Origin: Pagrus major
Taxonomy: Eukaryota > Chordata > Actinopteri > Spariformes > Sparidae
Direction: 5' to 3'
Assembly: GCF_040436345.1 (NCBI RefSeq)
Contig: NC_133237.1
Coordinates: 21,767,749-21,831,748 of the forward strand
Length of the DNA stretch: 64,000 bases
In this document: piece by piece, positions 34,700-45,859 of the stretch
Position numbering within the stretch: position 1 is the first letter of the stretch
Layout of the letters: every line of letters begins with the position of its first letter
Notes under the pieces: model-generated
Databases searched by the model: none
What the model was told of the DNA's origin: nothing
Seen by the model: the letters and a program-made list of their open reading frames with translations, nothing else
Made by a program: the position numbers and the translations under genes

Positions 34700-37500
34700 A
34701 ACACATTTTATTTCCAGATTTTAACTTGACAGTGGTCCGTGCAAACACGTAGTTGAGTGAATATCACAAATTATATTTTCACAAAACAAATTTCAAAAAT
34801 AAACAGCACTGTACCAAAGAGAAGAGCGGCTAAAAACACGTCGCTTAAAGTGAAATAACTTTTCTTATTTCTGATGTTTAATTCATCAATGGATTGCAGG
34901 AACACACTGCATGTTAAACAGTAGAATAGCAAACATGTCCAACTTAATTATTTTGTCTTTGAATTCATAAATCCTTGATTTTTGTTGAGCTCAACACTGT
35001 AAACAAAAAATTAGCGAATAATTTATGGAAGCTAGCATGGTAGCAATTTTCCACAGAACAGAATCCCAGTCTAATTAAAAAGATCATCAGTTAGTTACCA
35101 TCTGTAATTTTGGGATGATGCTTTATCATTTTGCCTCAGAGTGGTTCAAGACAATAGTTCAGCTTGATCTAACACTCAAAGTCTTAACAAACAGAATGTT
35201 AAAATTAGCATTTAGCTAACTTCGCTAACTTACTCAGCACCGGGGTCTTTCAGGGTGTACAGTTTCTTTTGGAAATGACACAAGTTCTGAATTTGCAACA
35301 ATCATTGATTTTTCTGGAAACAGTACGTCTGTCCAGTTACAGAACTAACAGTTAGCTAATGCTAAAGTAATCTCTGTAAAAAATATATAAGCTACCACAC
35401 ACAGCCAAACTATTTATAGACTATTGAAGTTATAGTTAGTTCAACATCTTAGAATAACTTTACACTTATTTGCAACATATTGTGTGCTAGCTTGATGATA
35501 AGATTGGTTAGCGCAGTACAAAGACTAGAAAGAGTGGGAAACAGCTAGCCTGGCTCTCTCAAAGCTAACAAAATCCTCTAAGCAGCCCATCTACAGTTTA
35601 ATAATCAATATTTCATACCTTGTTTATTGAAATTGAACAAAAACTAAAGTGTAAAAACAACAATCTGTGGTTTTACTGAAGGTTATGTGGAAATTCAAAG
35701 CCAGAAAGTTACATGAAGTTACAGGTCACAAAGTTAGCTGCTTAATTTGAAATCAAAATAGTGAGATTTTTTCTAGCATCGTTCCACGAAAAGTAGCGTT
35801 TCGACTATGACAACTTTTGCTACAAGTTTAAATGAACGTAGATAATTGTATGGATGTCTCAGGCAGAGAGGAATAAGATTTCTGATTATCTGATTTAAAG
35901 CAATTTCAAGTGGACTACATCTGCTGAGATGCAGAACTGTTCAGGTGATATCATGTTTTGTCATTATTGTGCACTGTTACAGCGGAGACTTTCAAATCCA
36001 TATGGACTTACATCCACTTATGATGAAAACTTGACCTGATAATCCGTCGCTGAGTCGTGCACGCTAAACTATACAGAAATCTAACTAATTTGAGAAGCAC
36101 TCAATAAATACACCAAGATGGCTACACCAACATACTTATGGGAAGATACAATAGCCAGAGGAGGCTCGCTAGACTAGCGCATTAAATCATTTTGCTGGTC
36201 ATTTATCAGAATACAAACACAGAAAATATACCTGTGTCTCCTGTTTACATAACAAAAGAGCTCTGCGCAGACAAAAAAATGTGTCTGTTGAACAAAAAAA
36301 CTAAATATTCACACACAGATTCAGGGCACAGCAGTATTCTTGCACAAGCACAGCAAAATAAGATGATTCTTCAAAGTGATGCACCAATAAATAATTAAAC
36401 AGATTGCTGCAGTGATACTTCATATTCTCTCAGGGAGTGAGCTGCTCGGTGTTCCCCACATGAACAAAAACGCCCCACATCCAAGTGATCTCTGACCGGA
36501 ACACATTGTATCTCTGCGGTTATGATGTTGCAGAGGTTTATGATAATAAAAAAAAAGATAATGTGACATTATAAAATCAACTTTAATGTACATTTCTTTA
36601 GATTCACTAAGAGATAGCTATCCTGTTTTTGTTATAGATGGAACAGTAACTGAGTTTTCAAGACATTTCGTTCAATAAAGCTTCGTCTTTAGGGCACGGA
36701 GAGAATAAATTCTAAATATAACGGAGAAAAAACAAATATTTCATGCCCTAAAAGGATTACAGCTCAACTGTCAGCATTCACATTTCCCTAGAAAACCTTG
36801 GGACTCGGGGAGATAGATTTATTGTGCATCTGGAAATTATATGGCTTGTGGGGTGGAATGAACATAAATGCTGTCTAGAATTATTATTTTTTTGTAAAAG
36901 TTTCAAACAGATGGAAAACTAAAGCAGAGCTGAACTCTCTGTGTCACATTTCAAGGTGCTCTGAATTAAATCTACCTATGTGGTTTATTCAGGAGAGGCC
37001 CCCCTCTTCTCGTCTGTGTGCTGACGCCTCGCTGTAAGCAGGTCAAGGTGAATACTCCACATCTGTGATTTTCACTGCTAACTCATTCCCAATGGAAATG
37101 AGTCTTATTCATTTTTCAAACAGCCTCTAGGATATCTGATCCAAAAAAAAAAGGGGGAAAAAAGCCCCTCAGGCGTGCATTCATCTTTGATGTTTTGAAA
37201 AGAAAGACAGAGAAAAGCTGCAGTCGGGCTTCATGCATATTGTATTGCTGAGAAAAGAATTACAAGCAGCCGACCGGTTCTCATAGTTATTAGCTATGCA
37301 AGCCCAAATCTCACAATCTCAGTCTGCTCAATATGGATTCACATACAATATCTTGCATACCGTTATATTAGTGGTTCCCATAGGCGTAATTTAGGGCCAC
37401 TGTGGACATGTCCCCGCCGCTTTTTAAATGACTAATACTGTCCCCATCGCATTTTAAAAGCATAATTTGTTAGAAATTGATTAAAAATAGCTTGGACCAA
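34700..37500. other. Gene-poor spacer
   Basis: Mostly A/T-rich sequence with frequent GTTAGC/GCTAAC-type words between 35,200 and 35,600. No coding exon, RNA gene or clear inverted-repeat element was recognised. Confidence 0.4.
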
Positions 37501-37534
37501 GAAATATTAACTAATAAATGAGATTAAATGAATT

Positions 37535-37923
37535 TTGAGGAGCCTTTATGCATTTTTTTTCCCACCGTATTTATGTACCCTGCAGTTTTGGAGAAGAAAT
37601 TCAAATTCAGAATTTCAATATTTACAATATTAATGAGGTACCAATACAAACTCAGAAATGTTTGTTTTCTTCCATAACTGAATAAACATGCTGTTCTCAG
37701 AGGAAAATAAGGTCCCCAGAACACTGTTGGCAGGGCCCGCCACATATTAACAAAGTAAAACAGTATGAAATTGTGTTGTCAGTTTGTTTCTTCAGCTCAT
37801 TCAGTCATGAAAACAAAGAGAGTTTGTTTATTTAGTTTATTTAGGCATATAAAAATCAGTCAGTGAAGATCTCTCTCTTCTGATTAAAATTCCTTCCCCA
37901 AAACTACAAAGTGCACCTTTAAT
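37535..37923 (-). mobile_element. Second copy of the 26.8 kb element (uninterrupted)
   Basis: On the reverse strand it begins GAATTAAAGGTGCACTTTGTAG and follows the same order of blocks as 26,811-27,100, but lacks the 111-bp insert. It extends further, to about 37,535, than the recognisable part of the first copy. Confidence 0.65.
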
Positions 37924-38184
37924 TCTGAAACAATTCGCCCTTGAAAAGTAGTTGAATTGTATCATTTCAACCCAAGATTTTGCTTTGTGTTTTGTTTCTG
38001 TCGCCATACATTAGTGAGGTATGTCTAAAGCGAGTACTTCAGGGGCTGAAGCATTTTTAGTAGACCCCGATAGATATATTAGTTTGGCGATATAATCAGC
38101 CAATATTAGCCTATCACAGATATCGGTATCAGCGTATATGTTGCCCAGTTTACGTGATGGTTGTCGCTCACTACACAGATTGTA

Positions 38185-38245
38185 AAGCCCACTGAGACAA
38201 TGTGATTGTGATTTTGGGCTTTATAAATAAAATGTATTTGATTTA
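38185..38245 (+). repeat. 3' end of a fish LINE2/SINE-type retroposon
   Basis: GTGATTTTGGGCTTTATAAATAAAAT is the kind of 3' tail shared by fish L2-type LINEs and related SINEs; a longer related copy is at 47,440-47,745. Assignment to family is from recall, not from alignment. Confidence 0.45.
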
Positions 38246-39024
38246 TGAACCAGTGGGTTTTTTTTACTTTATGACCAACACATTTGAAAGCCTATTGGAA
38301 ATCAATTCAAAATCACATTATACACTCAAACATGTACAGACAGAGAAACATGCTCGCTATATATGTTACATATGTCACTGACTGCTCTTAACAGCTGCCT
38401 TTTCTTTTGCTTTGTCTTTGTGACACTGTGACTACAGATGAACAATAGCCTTCTGGGTAATGCTGGCATTTTTACTCATGCATCATCACGTGTTTTAATA
38501 CTCTCTACTGCCACTTCTTTAATTACCTAAACTAAACTTGCTAAATTGCATTGCACACCTATGTGATGTGCTGTTTTCCCTTCCCTGCAGGTAGGCAGCG
38601 TCACCTTAAATTATGTCGGACTGCTTTGTTTGTCAATAAATGAAACAGGTGCATTTAAAAGAGAGAGAAAGAAAAGACAGTGTGATGAGTGAGCTCCCAC
38701 CTCCTTTGTGCCTCTTTGTTGCTGACGCTGCAGGAAGGACAGCAGAGACCTCTGCTGCTGAAGTCTGCCATCGACACAGACACACGTCGTCTGCACATGG
38801 TAGGTAACAGCGCCCCCTGGTGGCCGGATCACAGCAGCGCGTGTATACATGCAGCCTGACTCGGCAGCTCACGTGGTTCGTGTGTCTGTCGGCGGGAGGA
38901 AGTGGAGTCTCGGGATCATGTAAAGAACAATAGCAACGTACCGCGCCCTCATATTTGTATCCTGTAATCGCTGACAGGCTGGAAAAGGAAACTTCTTAAT
39001 GGCTTCTGACTGGAAATCAGCGCA

Positions 39025-39096
39025 GGCGCGGTGGCCAAGTGGTAAGGCGTCGGTCTCGTAAACCGAAGATCGCGGGTTCGAACCCCGTCCGTGCCT
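39025..39096 (+). tRNA. tRNA-Thr (anticodon CGU)
   Basis: 72 bases fold as a full cloverleaf. The acceptor stem GGCGCGG pairs with CCGTGCC (one G-U), the discriminator is T96, and the anticodon stem TCGGT/ACCGA encloses the loop CTCGTAA, giving CGU at 39057-39059, which reads ACG threonine codons. The internal promoter is intact: A box TGGCCAAGTGG (39032-39042) and B box GGTTCGAAC (39075-39083). A T-run follows at once (39096-39099) as Pol III terminator. There is no intron and no CCA in the DNA, as expected for a eukaryotic nuclear tRNA gene. It appears isolated rather than in a cluster. Confidence 0.97.
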
Positions 39097-39290
39097 TTTG
39101 TACACAGCCTGTTCAATAGTCATCCTCTCATGTGTGACAACACTGAAGTGTATTTACTGTACCACTCTCATGATTTAAAAAAAATTAGTCAACTGACCCA
39201 CATGATGTATTTAAAGATCATGATCAACTAAAGATCAAGTTTTATGTATATGTCATGCTACAACACATGATTTGTACAATGAAACGTACG

Positions 39291-39592
39291 TCTAAGTGCT
39301 GTATCGTAGGCAACTGGACGTGTTTCAGTTTCTTGAAGATGTTTCGCCTCTCATCCAAGAGGATTATTCAGCTCTAACTAACTGGAGAGAAGTCAGTTAG
39401 TGGAGGAGGTGGCCTGCGACATTACTTTTCACCCACCTACAATGCAGCACTGAGTTCCCGCCCCATGACAGCTTAACAACCATTCACACCTGGGCTCACC
39501 TAGCTAAGTGGCCTTAACGACTCACAGAGTTTAAAAGCCTGCAGCTCCCCTCCAGTTAGTCCCGTCCAGTTGCCTACGATATAGCACTTAGA
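39291..39592. mobile_element. 302-bp MITE with 30-bp inverted ends
   Basis: The left end TCTAAGTGCTGTATCGTAGG then CAACTGGACG matches the reverse complement of the right end with one difference. The interior has GTTTCTTGAAGATGTTTCGC and a short inverted run around CTAACTGACTTCTC. No coding. It lies 200 bp beyond the tRNA-Thr gene. Confidence 0.8.
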
Positions 39593-39599
39593 ATCACTG

Positions 39600-42500
39600 T
39601 GACCTGGATAACAGAGAACCTTCATCAACAATGACATGTAAGCTGTAGTTCCTTCATGCTACACAAGAAAAACTACTATTTATGATGTGCTGAGGATGAC
39701 TTCAGGTGCCTCACAACCAGAGGAAATCAGCTGCTGTGTAGTCTGGTGGTACAGCTGCGGATGTGTTGTGTTGTCTTTTAGTATCCTCACCTCACCGAAC
39801 TCACAGATGCTCGGTAGATAGGTACCGATGCTGTCCTAGGCCGCGCATTAACCATGCCAGTTTGCGATGTTTCCAGTCAGAATGTTTTCTATCGCTCCTC
39901 TGTAAAAGTTGACATCAGTATCAAAGAGATACATTGCCAACATGCTCTTCAGTTTCTTCCATCAGTATACTTAATTCATGTTTTGAAAAGTAGCCAATGC
40001 ATTCTTCACCTGATATTTCCCATCGGCACGGGGGTGATAATGACTTTTTGGGTGAACTGTTTCTTTAAGTATGTGTTTCAGATTTACCCTCACAGTGTTT
40101 AATATCATTGTGGTTGTTCCTGCAGAGATCTTCTGAACTGAAGTTGAGCAGTAATGTTTTGAAGATTGCAGATGAAACTACCTGCTCTCACTTTTACCCA
40201 GCCTGCATCAATCAGCTGTGTATTTTTCTGAATTTCATCAAATGTAATTTAACGATGTTTTCCACAATATTTCATTATGCACACTCATCTTGAGGAAGAC
40301 TAGCACGGTTTCCTGGGTAACGCTCATTGTATGGCATCAATGATTCATATCCGCTTCATGCTGCAGCGTATCATCTCGTTCCATCTGTTGTAGTGACCCG
40401 TTTATAAACTGATGTATGATGATGGGAGGGAAACGGCTGGAAGCTGCTGCAATGTTGTGCAAAAACCATAGTCGGCAACATCTCACAGCACATCGCTGGT
40501 GGATAATGTCCAACCTCCAACTGCCATCACTGTGAGGTGAAATGCTGCTTTTAGCATCTAAATCATCACCTTGGTCATTGAAAATAAGATCCAGATGGTG
40601 AAATTGCTGGTTCTGGAGGTTATTCATCATGATGGCACAGAAGGATATTGTCTTTTATGACACGATGCGAGCATGTAAACAAACAAAATATACCAAGGTT
40701 TGGTGTACAAGCAGAGATCTAACCCCTAACCCTAACCTTGATGAGGAATTTGTGTTCAAGATCATTTTTTCCACAGCAGCTCTGAAGAATGGCTCACCGT
40801 GCTGTCAAGGCCATTGTGATTGACATGCTGCAGTGCCAGCAGCTTGTTACCATGGTAACCTGTATGATTTTTTGTATGTGTGCGCGTGTGTGTGTGAATA
40901 GTGTCAATAATAATAAAAAACACTGATCCCATAATCAATGAAAGTAATATGAGGCGACACTTTATTCTGTTGTTGTTTTTTCCTCCCCAGGAGGATTTCC
41001 TGGGAGGACAGATGGTGAGAGAACAAATACGCTAACATGTTTTTTGTTTTGTTTTTTTACAATCCATCAACCTTACCTGATATTACAATATGGTGGAGAC
41101 AGTTTAAATTAAAGAAGAATGTCATGCCGAAATAATGTTTACCATAAAAGTAAACCTACAGGAGCATATGACATAATCACACTCTGGTGGAAATGAGCGT
41201 GTCTCACCACATTTCCTCAACAAGCTTAGGAAAGCAATTATCAGGACCGTCCTAAATAGTTTTTCCTTTCACAGCTGCTGTTCAAACTCCAGATATAGCA
41301 ACAGAAGAAGTGTCTGCATTCCTTTATGTTTTAATGATCAAACTCTCGCTGCCTTTTTCCCGGTGATTTGGTGGCACAGATGGAGGCGGTGTGGTAGATG
41401 GAAGGTGGATCCTCGTTTAGTCTCGGTTAGTCTTCTCTAAGCTGGTTTAACGAAGCAGATTAGCGCTGCCCGTCCAATTAGGAGACGTGCAGGACATGTG
41501 CTTTCCTGAGTGAGCTAATTGGCCAGATGTAGTCACCAGAAGTAAACGTTCTTTACCTCAGTCTTCATTCTCACATCATGTAACACTGTTTGATTGTGTT
41601 TCATCCTGCATGCAGGCCCCTCAGGCTGCTTCCTGTTTTGATCAACTCATAAAATACAGTCAATTCAGCCCTCTGGTGGAAGCTTCAGGCAATGACAGAT
41701 GATGCCAACTTTAATCCAAACAACTTTTACATATTAGTAGTTACTAGTTCATTACTGGCTACTTCTATGACCATGTAAATGACTTTTTTGCTGTATATGT
41801 TTTCCCTTCCTAAACTTGGTCATTAATCAGAATCATTATTCCACTTTGAGTATTATTATCACACATATTAAACTCTAACTAGTATTGTGTCTTCCCTCTT
41901 GAATTTATTTTATAATATTTACATTGATTGAATGTAACTTAGTATATTTCATCAACTACAATTAAATACAATTAAGGACTGTGCTTGATTATTCTATTTT
42001 CTGCTCTGCAGTCTGATAATCAGAAAAATGCTAAATATCAGATATAATGAACGGCCAGGCCGATTATCATATCCTTAAATGCATGTATAATTTATTTTTT
42101 CTTGTATTTTCAGTCATTTTCATACTTTAAGACTTTACTCAAAACTATTTGAATACTTAAAGATAATTCAAGACTTTGACATACTGTTCATATGGGTGAC
42201 TTTCACATGTACCAAAGTAATATTCTAACACGATATCTGTACTTCTACTTAAGTATAACGTTTGGGTACTTTTTACGACTTTGAATATTCATAGACGAAA
42301 TTACATTTTTACTTTCTTGTACAATACCTTTCAAGTTATGCACACTTGAATATAATTTACCAGGCCTGTGTAATTATACAAGCATTCCTACTTTTGTGAC
42401 TGAACCACACAACTTTGTATATTCTTTATTTTAATCTCTTTTAAGTCTCGTCTGCAAATGAAATGAGTCTTCAAAACACAAAGAGGACTAAAATAGGAGG

Positions 42501-43230
42501 AGGAGGATAAATGAGTGTGTAACATGCAGGATGTTGGCAGCAGGTCCGGGTCTGCTGCTGGCTGCACACACATTGATTTCCTGGTTCGTGTGGGCGGTAG
42601 CATTCTGAACTGAGATTGGAGTCCATCAAAACTATGTCTTCAATTGTTATTTGTGGATTTTATATAATTAAACACTACACAATACAGCAGCAGACAGTTG
42701 AGCAAACTTGTCCTTGAAAGGAACAATATACCTGAACAGTCCCAACAGGAATACAGAACTTGTGCTGATAGGAAGTCATACTTTGTTCTGCACATGGTTG
42801 TTATTGTTTATGTTTTGAGCTGTTTAAGCCAAGACTTCATTGTGTGCCATCTGGCTCTCGGCTGGGGAGCCAAACAGTTGATTAAAGGACGCAATTAGCG
42901 TGGAACAGGTTCTGTCGGCTCACCCGGCAGGGATTAAAGAATGCGCTCATTCATTGTGACAAACACGCTGTCATGCATATGTAGGATAGGCGACTGGCAT
43001 TTCTTCAATCACTGGTTTCCTTCAAGAGCACAACACTGCTCCTGAAATGTTAACATGAGGTCAGCGTGGTTGTTTTTTTGATTACCAGGATTTGTGCATC
43101 AGTTTGTGGTGTTTCAGGAGGAAAAGTGCCTCATAATCACATTTCAGTTTCATGTTTTCACCATCAGCTTTGTATGATACCCTGGAAGGAGGCAAGAAGA
43201 AAAATATTTTGTTTGGTCTTGAAAAAAACC
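39600..43230. other. Gene-poor spacer between tRNA-Thr and the TRIM gene
   Basis: No gene was recognised. It holds a short CCCTAA-like run near 40,722, a GT run at 40,877-40,897 and A/T-rich DNA. One isolated exon-like 24-base segment on the plus strand (40991-41014) has good splice signals but no partner exon. Confidence 0.4.
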
Positions 43231-43843
43231 TAATTTATTATATAATCATTCAGCTTGTTCAAACATCTAATCACAATCACTTTGTTTGACCAGAATCTCA
43301 GCTGTTTAAAAGAAAACAATAATGGTCACGAATATCACAATTGCAAAATACATCACTTTGAACATCATTACAACATTTGTTTTTAAATGAAATATAAATG
43401 TGATTAAAGATTTCTTTGCAAATTTGTGATTTGCAAAGTGATGAGAACAAAATATCTACAATAAAGTCAGGTCTGCTGCTTTCTCTCTTCAGACCCGTGC
43501 AGTGGGAGAGAAACAGTAACAGCCAAAAATATTGATGCAAATATTAAACAAACATTTAGATCACAGAGAAGTTTTCGTTTCCATGCAGACAGTTTTGGTA
43601 AACATAACTCATCATGAGCAGTGGACAGACACAGAACGGAGAGCCACCTAGAGGAGCTCAAGCATTTACAGAACAATCAATAAGAAGACGTCAAAGTACA
43701 GCCAATAATGTTTGATTGACAGGTGATCTCTGCGCAGTGTAGAAATGCGGCAAAAATCTGCTTTCGGCAAAAAACATGAAGACAAAGTAATTTTAAGAAT
43801 TAAAAGTCAGAATTTAACCCACTCTCCCTTAACTGACTTCTGT

Positions 43844-45523
43844 CTATTTGGGTTTACAGAACCCAGCAGTTTCTCCCACAAAATCACGAATCCAAAGTCC
43901 AGCATAGAGAGGCTGAGTGAATGTGGTCTGGACTCTGTGGAGGAGAGTCATGGTTTTAGACACGCTGTAGAAGGACAGAATACCTGCACTGTGATCCAGG
44001 TACACTCCAACTCTGGAGGACCGAGGAGCTGAGACAGGAGTTTTGACATTGTTGTACCAAAACTTATAACTGTTTCGGTGACAATAAAACGCCCAAGATT
44101 TATCATTTCCTCCAAATTCACATTCATCCAACCTCCCTGCTCTGCCGATATTCTTGTATGCAACCGCTACACCAACTCTTCCCCCTCTCCACTCCACCTC
44201 CCAATAACAACGTTCAGTCAGACTCTCTCTGCTCAAGACCTGAGACCATCCAGTGAACCTGTCTGGGTGACTAGAACAAGGCTGTTGTTGAGCCTCTTTA
44301 GTTGCTTTTCTGTTCCCCTCAGACAAAAACAGCTGTGGATGTGCTGTGTTTGGATCCAGTGTGATTTCCTGTGAATATTTTAAGAATTCAGCTCTGGTCG
44401 TGGGTTCTGGTGGTGGTGGCAGTAAAACATCCACCTTAGCGACTGTCACTAAGATGTCCGTCCATTTCTCCCTCAGAACGTCCTGTAGTTTATCTCTGAC
44501 TTCTGACACAGCTGCTGTCACATCCTCAAAGTACCTCAGCGGACGGATTTCAATGCTGGGTGAGTCTGTAGACTCGCTGAGTTGTGACAGTGAAGGGTAG
44601 TTGTGTAGAAACTGGTTGTGATCCTCTGTGTGTGAGAGCTTCTCCAGCTCAGCATCTTTCTTCTTCAGCTCAGTGATCTCCTGCTCCAGCTTCTCCTGAA
44701 GCTCTCTGACTCGACTCACTTTAGTTTTCTGCTGCGATCTCACCAGCTGCTTCACATCAGAGCTTCTCTTCTGTACGAGACGGATCAGCTCAGAGAAGAT
44801 CTTCTCACTGTCGTCCACTGCTTTATCAGCAGAGCGGTTGATGTCCTCCACCTCCTGTTGAAGCACCTTCACATCTTTCTCTCTGTCCTGGATTCTCTGC
44901 TGGATGTTTTGTCGACTCACCTCGAGGTCTCTCTGCTTCTCAGTCCTCTCTGCTGCAGCTGAAACTGTGTCGTGGCCTTTGTGTTCATCCATGGAGCAGA
45001 GATAACAGATACACTGCTGATCAGTACGGCAGAATATCTTCATCACCTCATCATGACGAGAGCAGATGTTGTCCTGGAGCTTCTCCGAGGGGTCCACCAG
45101 CTTGTGTTTCTTTAATTGAGCCACGTCATAGTGCTGTTGGAGGTGTTTCTCACAGTAAGAGACCAGGCAGACCAGACAGGATTTGAGGGCTTTCAGTTTT
45201 CTCCCCGTGCAGACATCACAGGCCACATCCTCAGGTCCAGCATAGCAGAGATCAGCAGGAGCAGCTTGGAGTTCAGTCTTCTTCAGCTCCTCCACTAAAA
45301 CTGCCAACATGGTGTTTTTCACCAGGACAGGCCTCGGTGTGAAGGTCTGCCTGCACTGAGGGCAGCTGTGGATTTTCTTCTCTTCCTTTTCATCCCAGAA
45401 GCTTTTAATACAGTTCATGCAGTAGCTGTGTCCACAAGGAATAGCCACCGGATCCTTCAGTAGATCCAAACAGATCGAACAAGAGAAGGTTTCCCGCTCG
45501 AGCTGAACTGCTTTCTGTGCCAT
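43844..45523 (-). CDS. Intronless TRIM E3 ubiquitin ligase (RING, two B-boxes, coiled coil, PRY-SPRY)
   Basis: A tripartite-motif protein of 559 residues in one exon; TRIMs of this kind are cytoplasmic RING E3 ligases, many acting in antiviral signalling. Domains in order: RING (C15-x2-C18 ... CGHSYC ... C-x2-C near 57), B-box 1 (about 101-145, CDVC ... CLVC ... YCEKH), B-box 2 (about 154-195, CSRHDEVMKIFCRTDQQCIC), long coiled coil (about 195-320), then PRY (SQEITLDPNTAHPQLFLSEG) and SPRY (RCYWEVEWRGG ... SWAF ... VGVYLDHSAGILSFYSV ... PLYAGLWI). It resembles the fish TRIM16/TRIM25-like intronless group; exact orthology is not decided. The start is the first ATG (MAQKAV). All RING ligands are present and the frame is intact. 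A minus-strand AATAAA at 43239-43234 could end the transcript. Confidence 0.93.
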   Translation of the reverse strand: MAQKAVQLERETFSCSICLDLLKDPVAIPCGHSYCMNCIKSFWDEKEEKKIHSCPQCRQTFTPRPVLVKNTMLAVLVEELKKTELQAAPADLCYAGPEDVACDVCTGRKLKALKSCLVCLVSYCEKHLQQHYDVAQLKKHKLVDPSEKLQDNICSRHDEVMKIFCRTDQQCICYLCSMDEHKGHDTVSAAAERTEKQRDLEVSRQNIQQRIQDREKDVKVLQQEVEDINRSADKAVDDSEKIFSELIRLVQKRSSDVKQLVRSQQKTKVSRVRELQEKLEQEITELKKKDAELEKLSHTEDHNQFLHNYPSLSQLSESTDSPSIEIRPLRYFEDVTAAVSEVRDKLQDVLREKWTDILVTVAKVDVLLPPPPEPTTRAEFLKYSQEITLDPNTAHPQLFLSEGNRKATKEAQQQPCSSHPDRFTGWSQVLSRESLTERCYWEVEWRGGRVGVAVAYKNIGRAGRLDECEFGGNDKSWAFYCHRNSYKFWYNNVKTPVSAPRSSRVGVYLDHSAGILSFYSVSKTMTLLHRVQTTFTQPLYAGLWIRDFVGETAGFCKPK

Positions 45524-45551
45524 TTCACCTCTGTGTGCCGATGGCTGTCTG

Positions 45552-45577
45552 AGTTTCACTTTCCTAGAAGTGAAACT
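45552..45577. promoter_or_regulatory. Palindromic ISRE-like element upstream of the TRIM gene
   Basis: AGTTTCACTT - TCCTAG - AAGTGAAACT is a perfect 10-bp inverted repeat 29 bases before the TRIM start codon. On the gene's own strand it contains GAAAGTGAAACT, a full match to the interferon-stimulated response element core GAAANNGAAACT bound by IRFs and ISGF3. Interferon control is inferred from the motif. Confidence 0.6.
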
Positions 45578-45756
45578 ATTTTGAGCTCCGATCTAAACAC
45601 CATGTGTTTCTGCAGTGAACAGGGCCCGTCTGCTCTCGCACTTCCCCACGTTGGTTACACCCATCTTCAATCTGTAGATCTGAAGGAGAGAGATGAGGAA
45701 ATACGTAGTCAGAGTGGAGCTGGCTGTGTTTGAGAGCAGGAAGAAGGAGGAGTTAT

Positions 45757-45850
45757 AAAGGGTTCAAGTTTCAGCTTTATTGTCATTATGCAATACAGGA
45801 TTGCACAATGATATGCAGTCGCGGCCTTCTTCACACACACACACACATGC
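45757..45850 (+). repeat. Retroposon tail-like segment followed by a CA run
   Basis: CAGCTTTATTGTCATTATGCAATACAGG then a short CA microsatellite (about 45,834-45,847). TTTATTGTCATT with a following inverted TTGCACAATGATATGCA is typical of fish retroposon 3' ends; the family is not assigned. Confidence 0.4.
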
Positions 45851-45859
45851 AGAAAATGT

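Noticed and set aside
38611-38872. Minus-strand ATG frames near 38.8 kb as first exon of the candidate 29.9-34.7 kb transcript
   Set aside because: The only donor (GTGGGA) is weak and no frame joins cleanly to the next candidate exon with a good start.
40720-40740. Telomere-like CCCTAACCCTAAC
   Set aside because: Only about two units; too short to be an interstitial telomere repeat of note.
40629-40823. NPNLDEEFVFKI, resembling the NP-x-W-x-EEF-x-F of C2 domains
   Set aside because: The conserved Trp is missing, the DNA is a CCCTAA-like repeat, and no other part of a C2 domain is near.
45524-45559. Twelve-codon N-terminal extension of the TRIM gene
   Set aside because: It would begin with GTG, not ATG, and overlaps the ISRE-like element; the first ATG at 45523 fits the usual short N-terminus before the RING.
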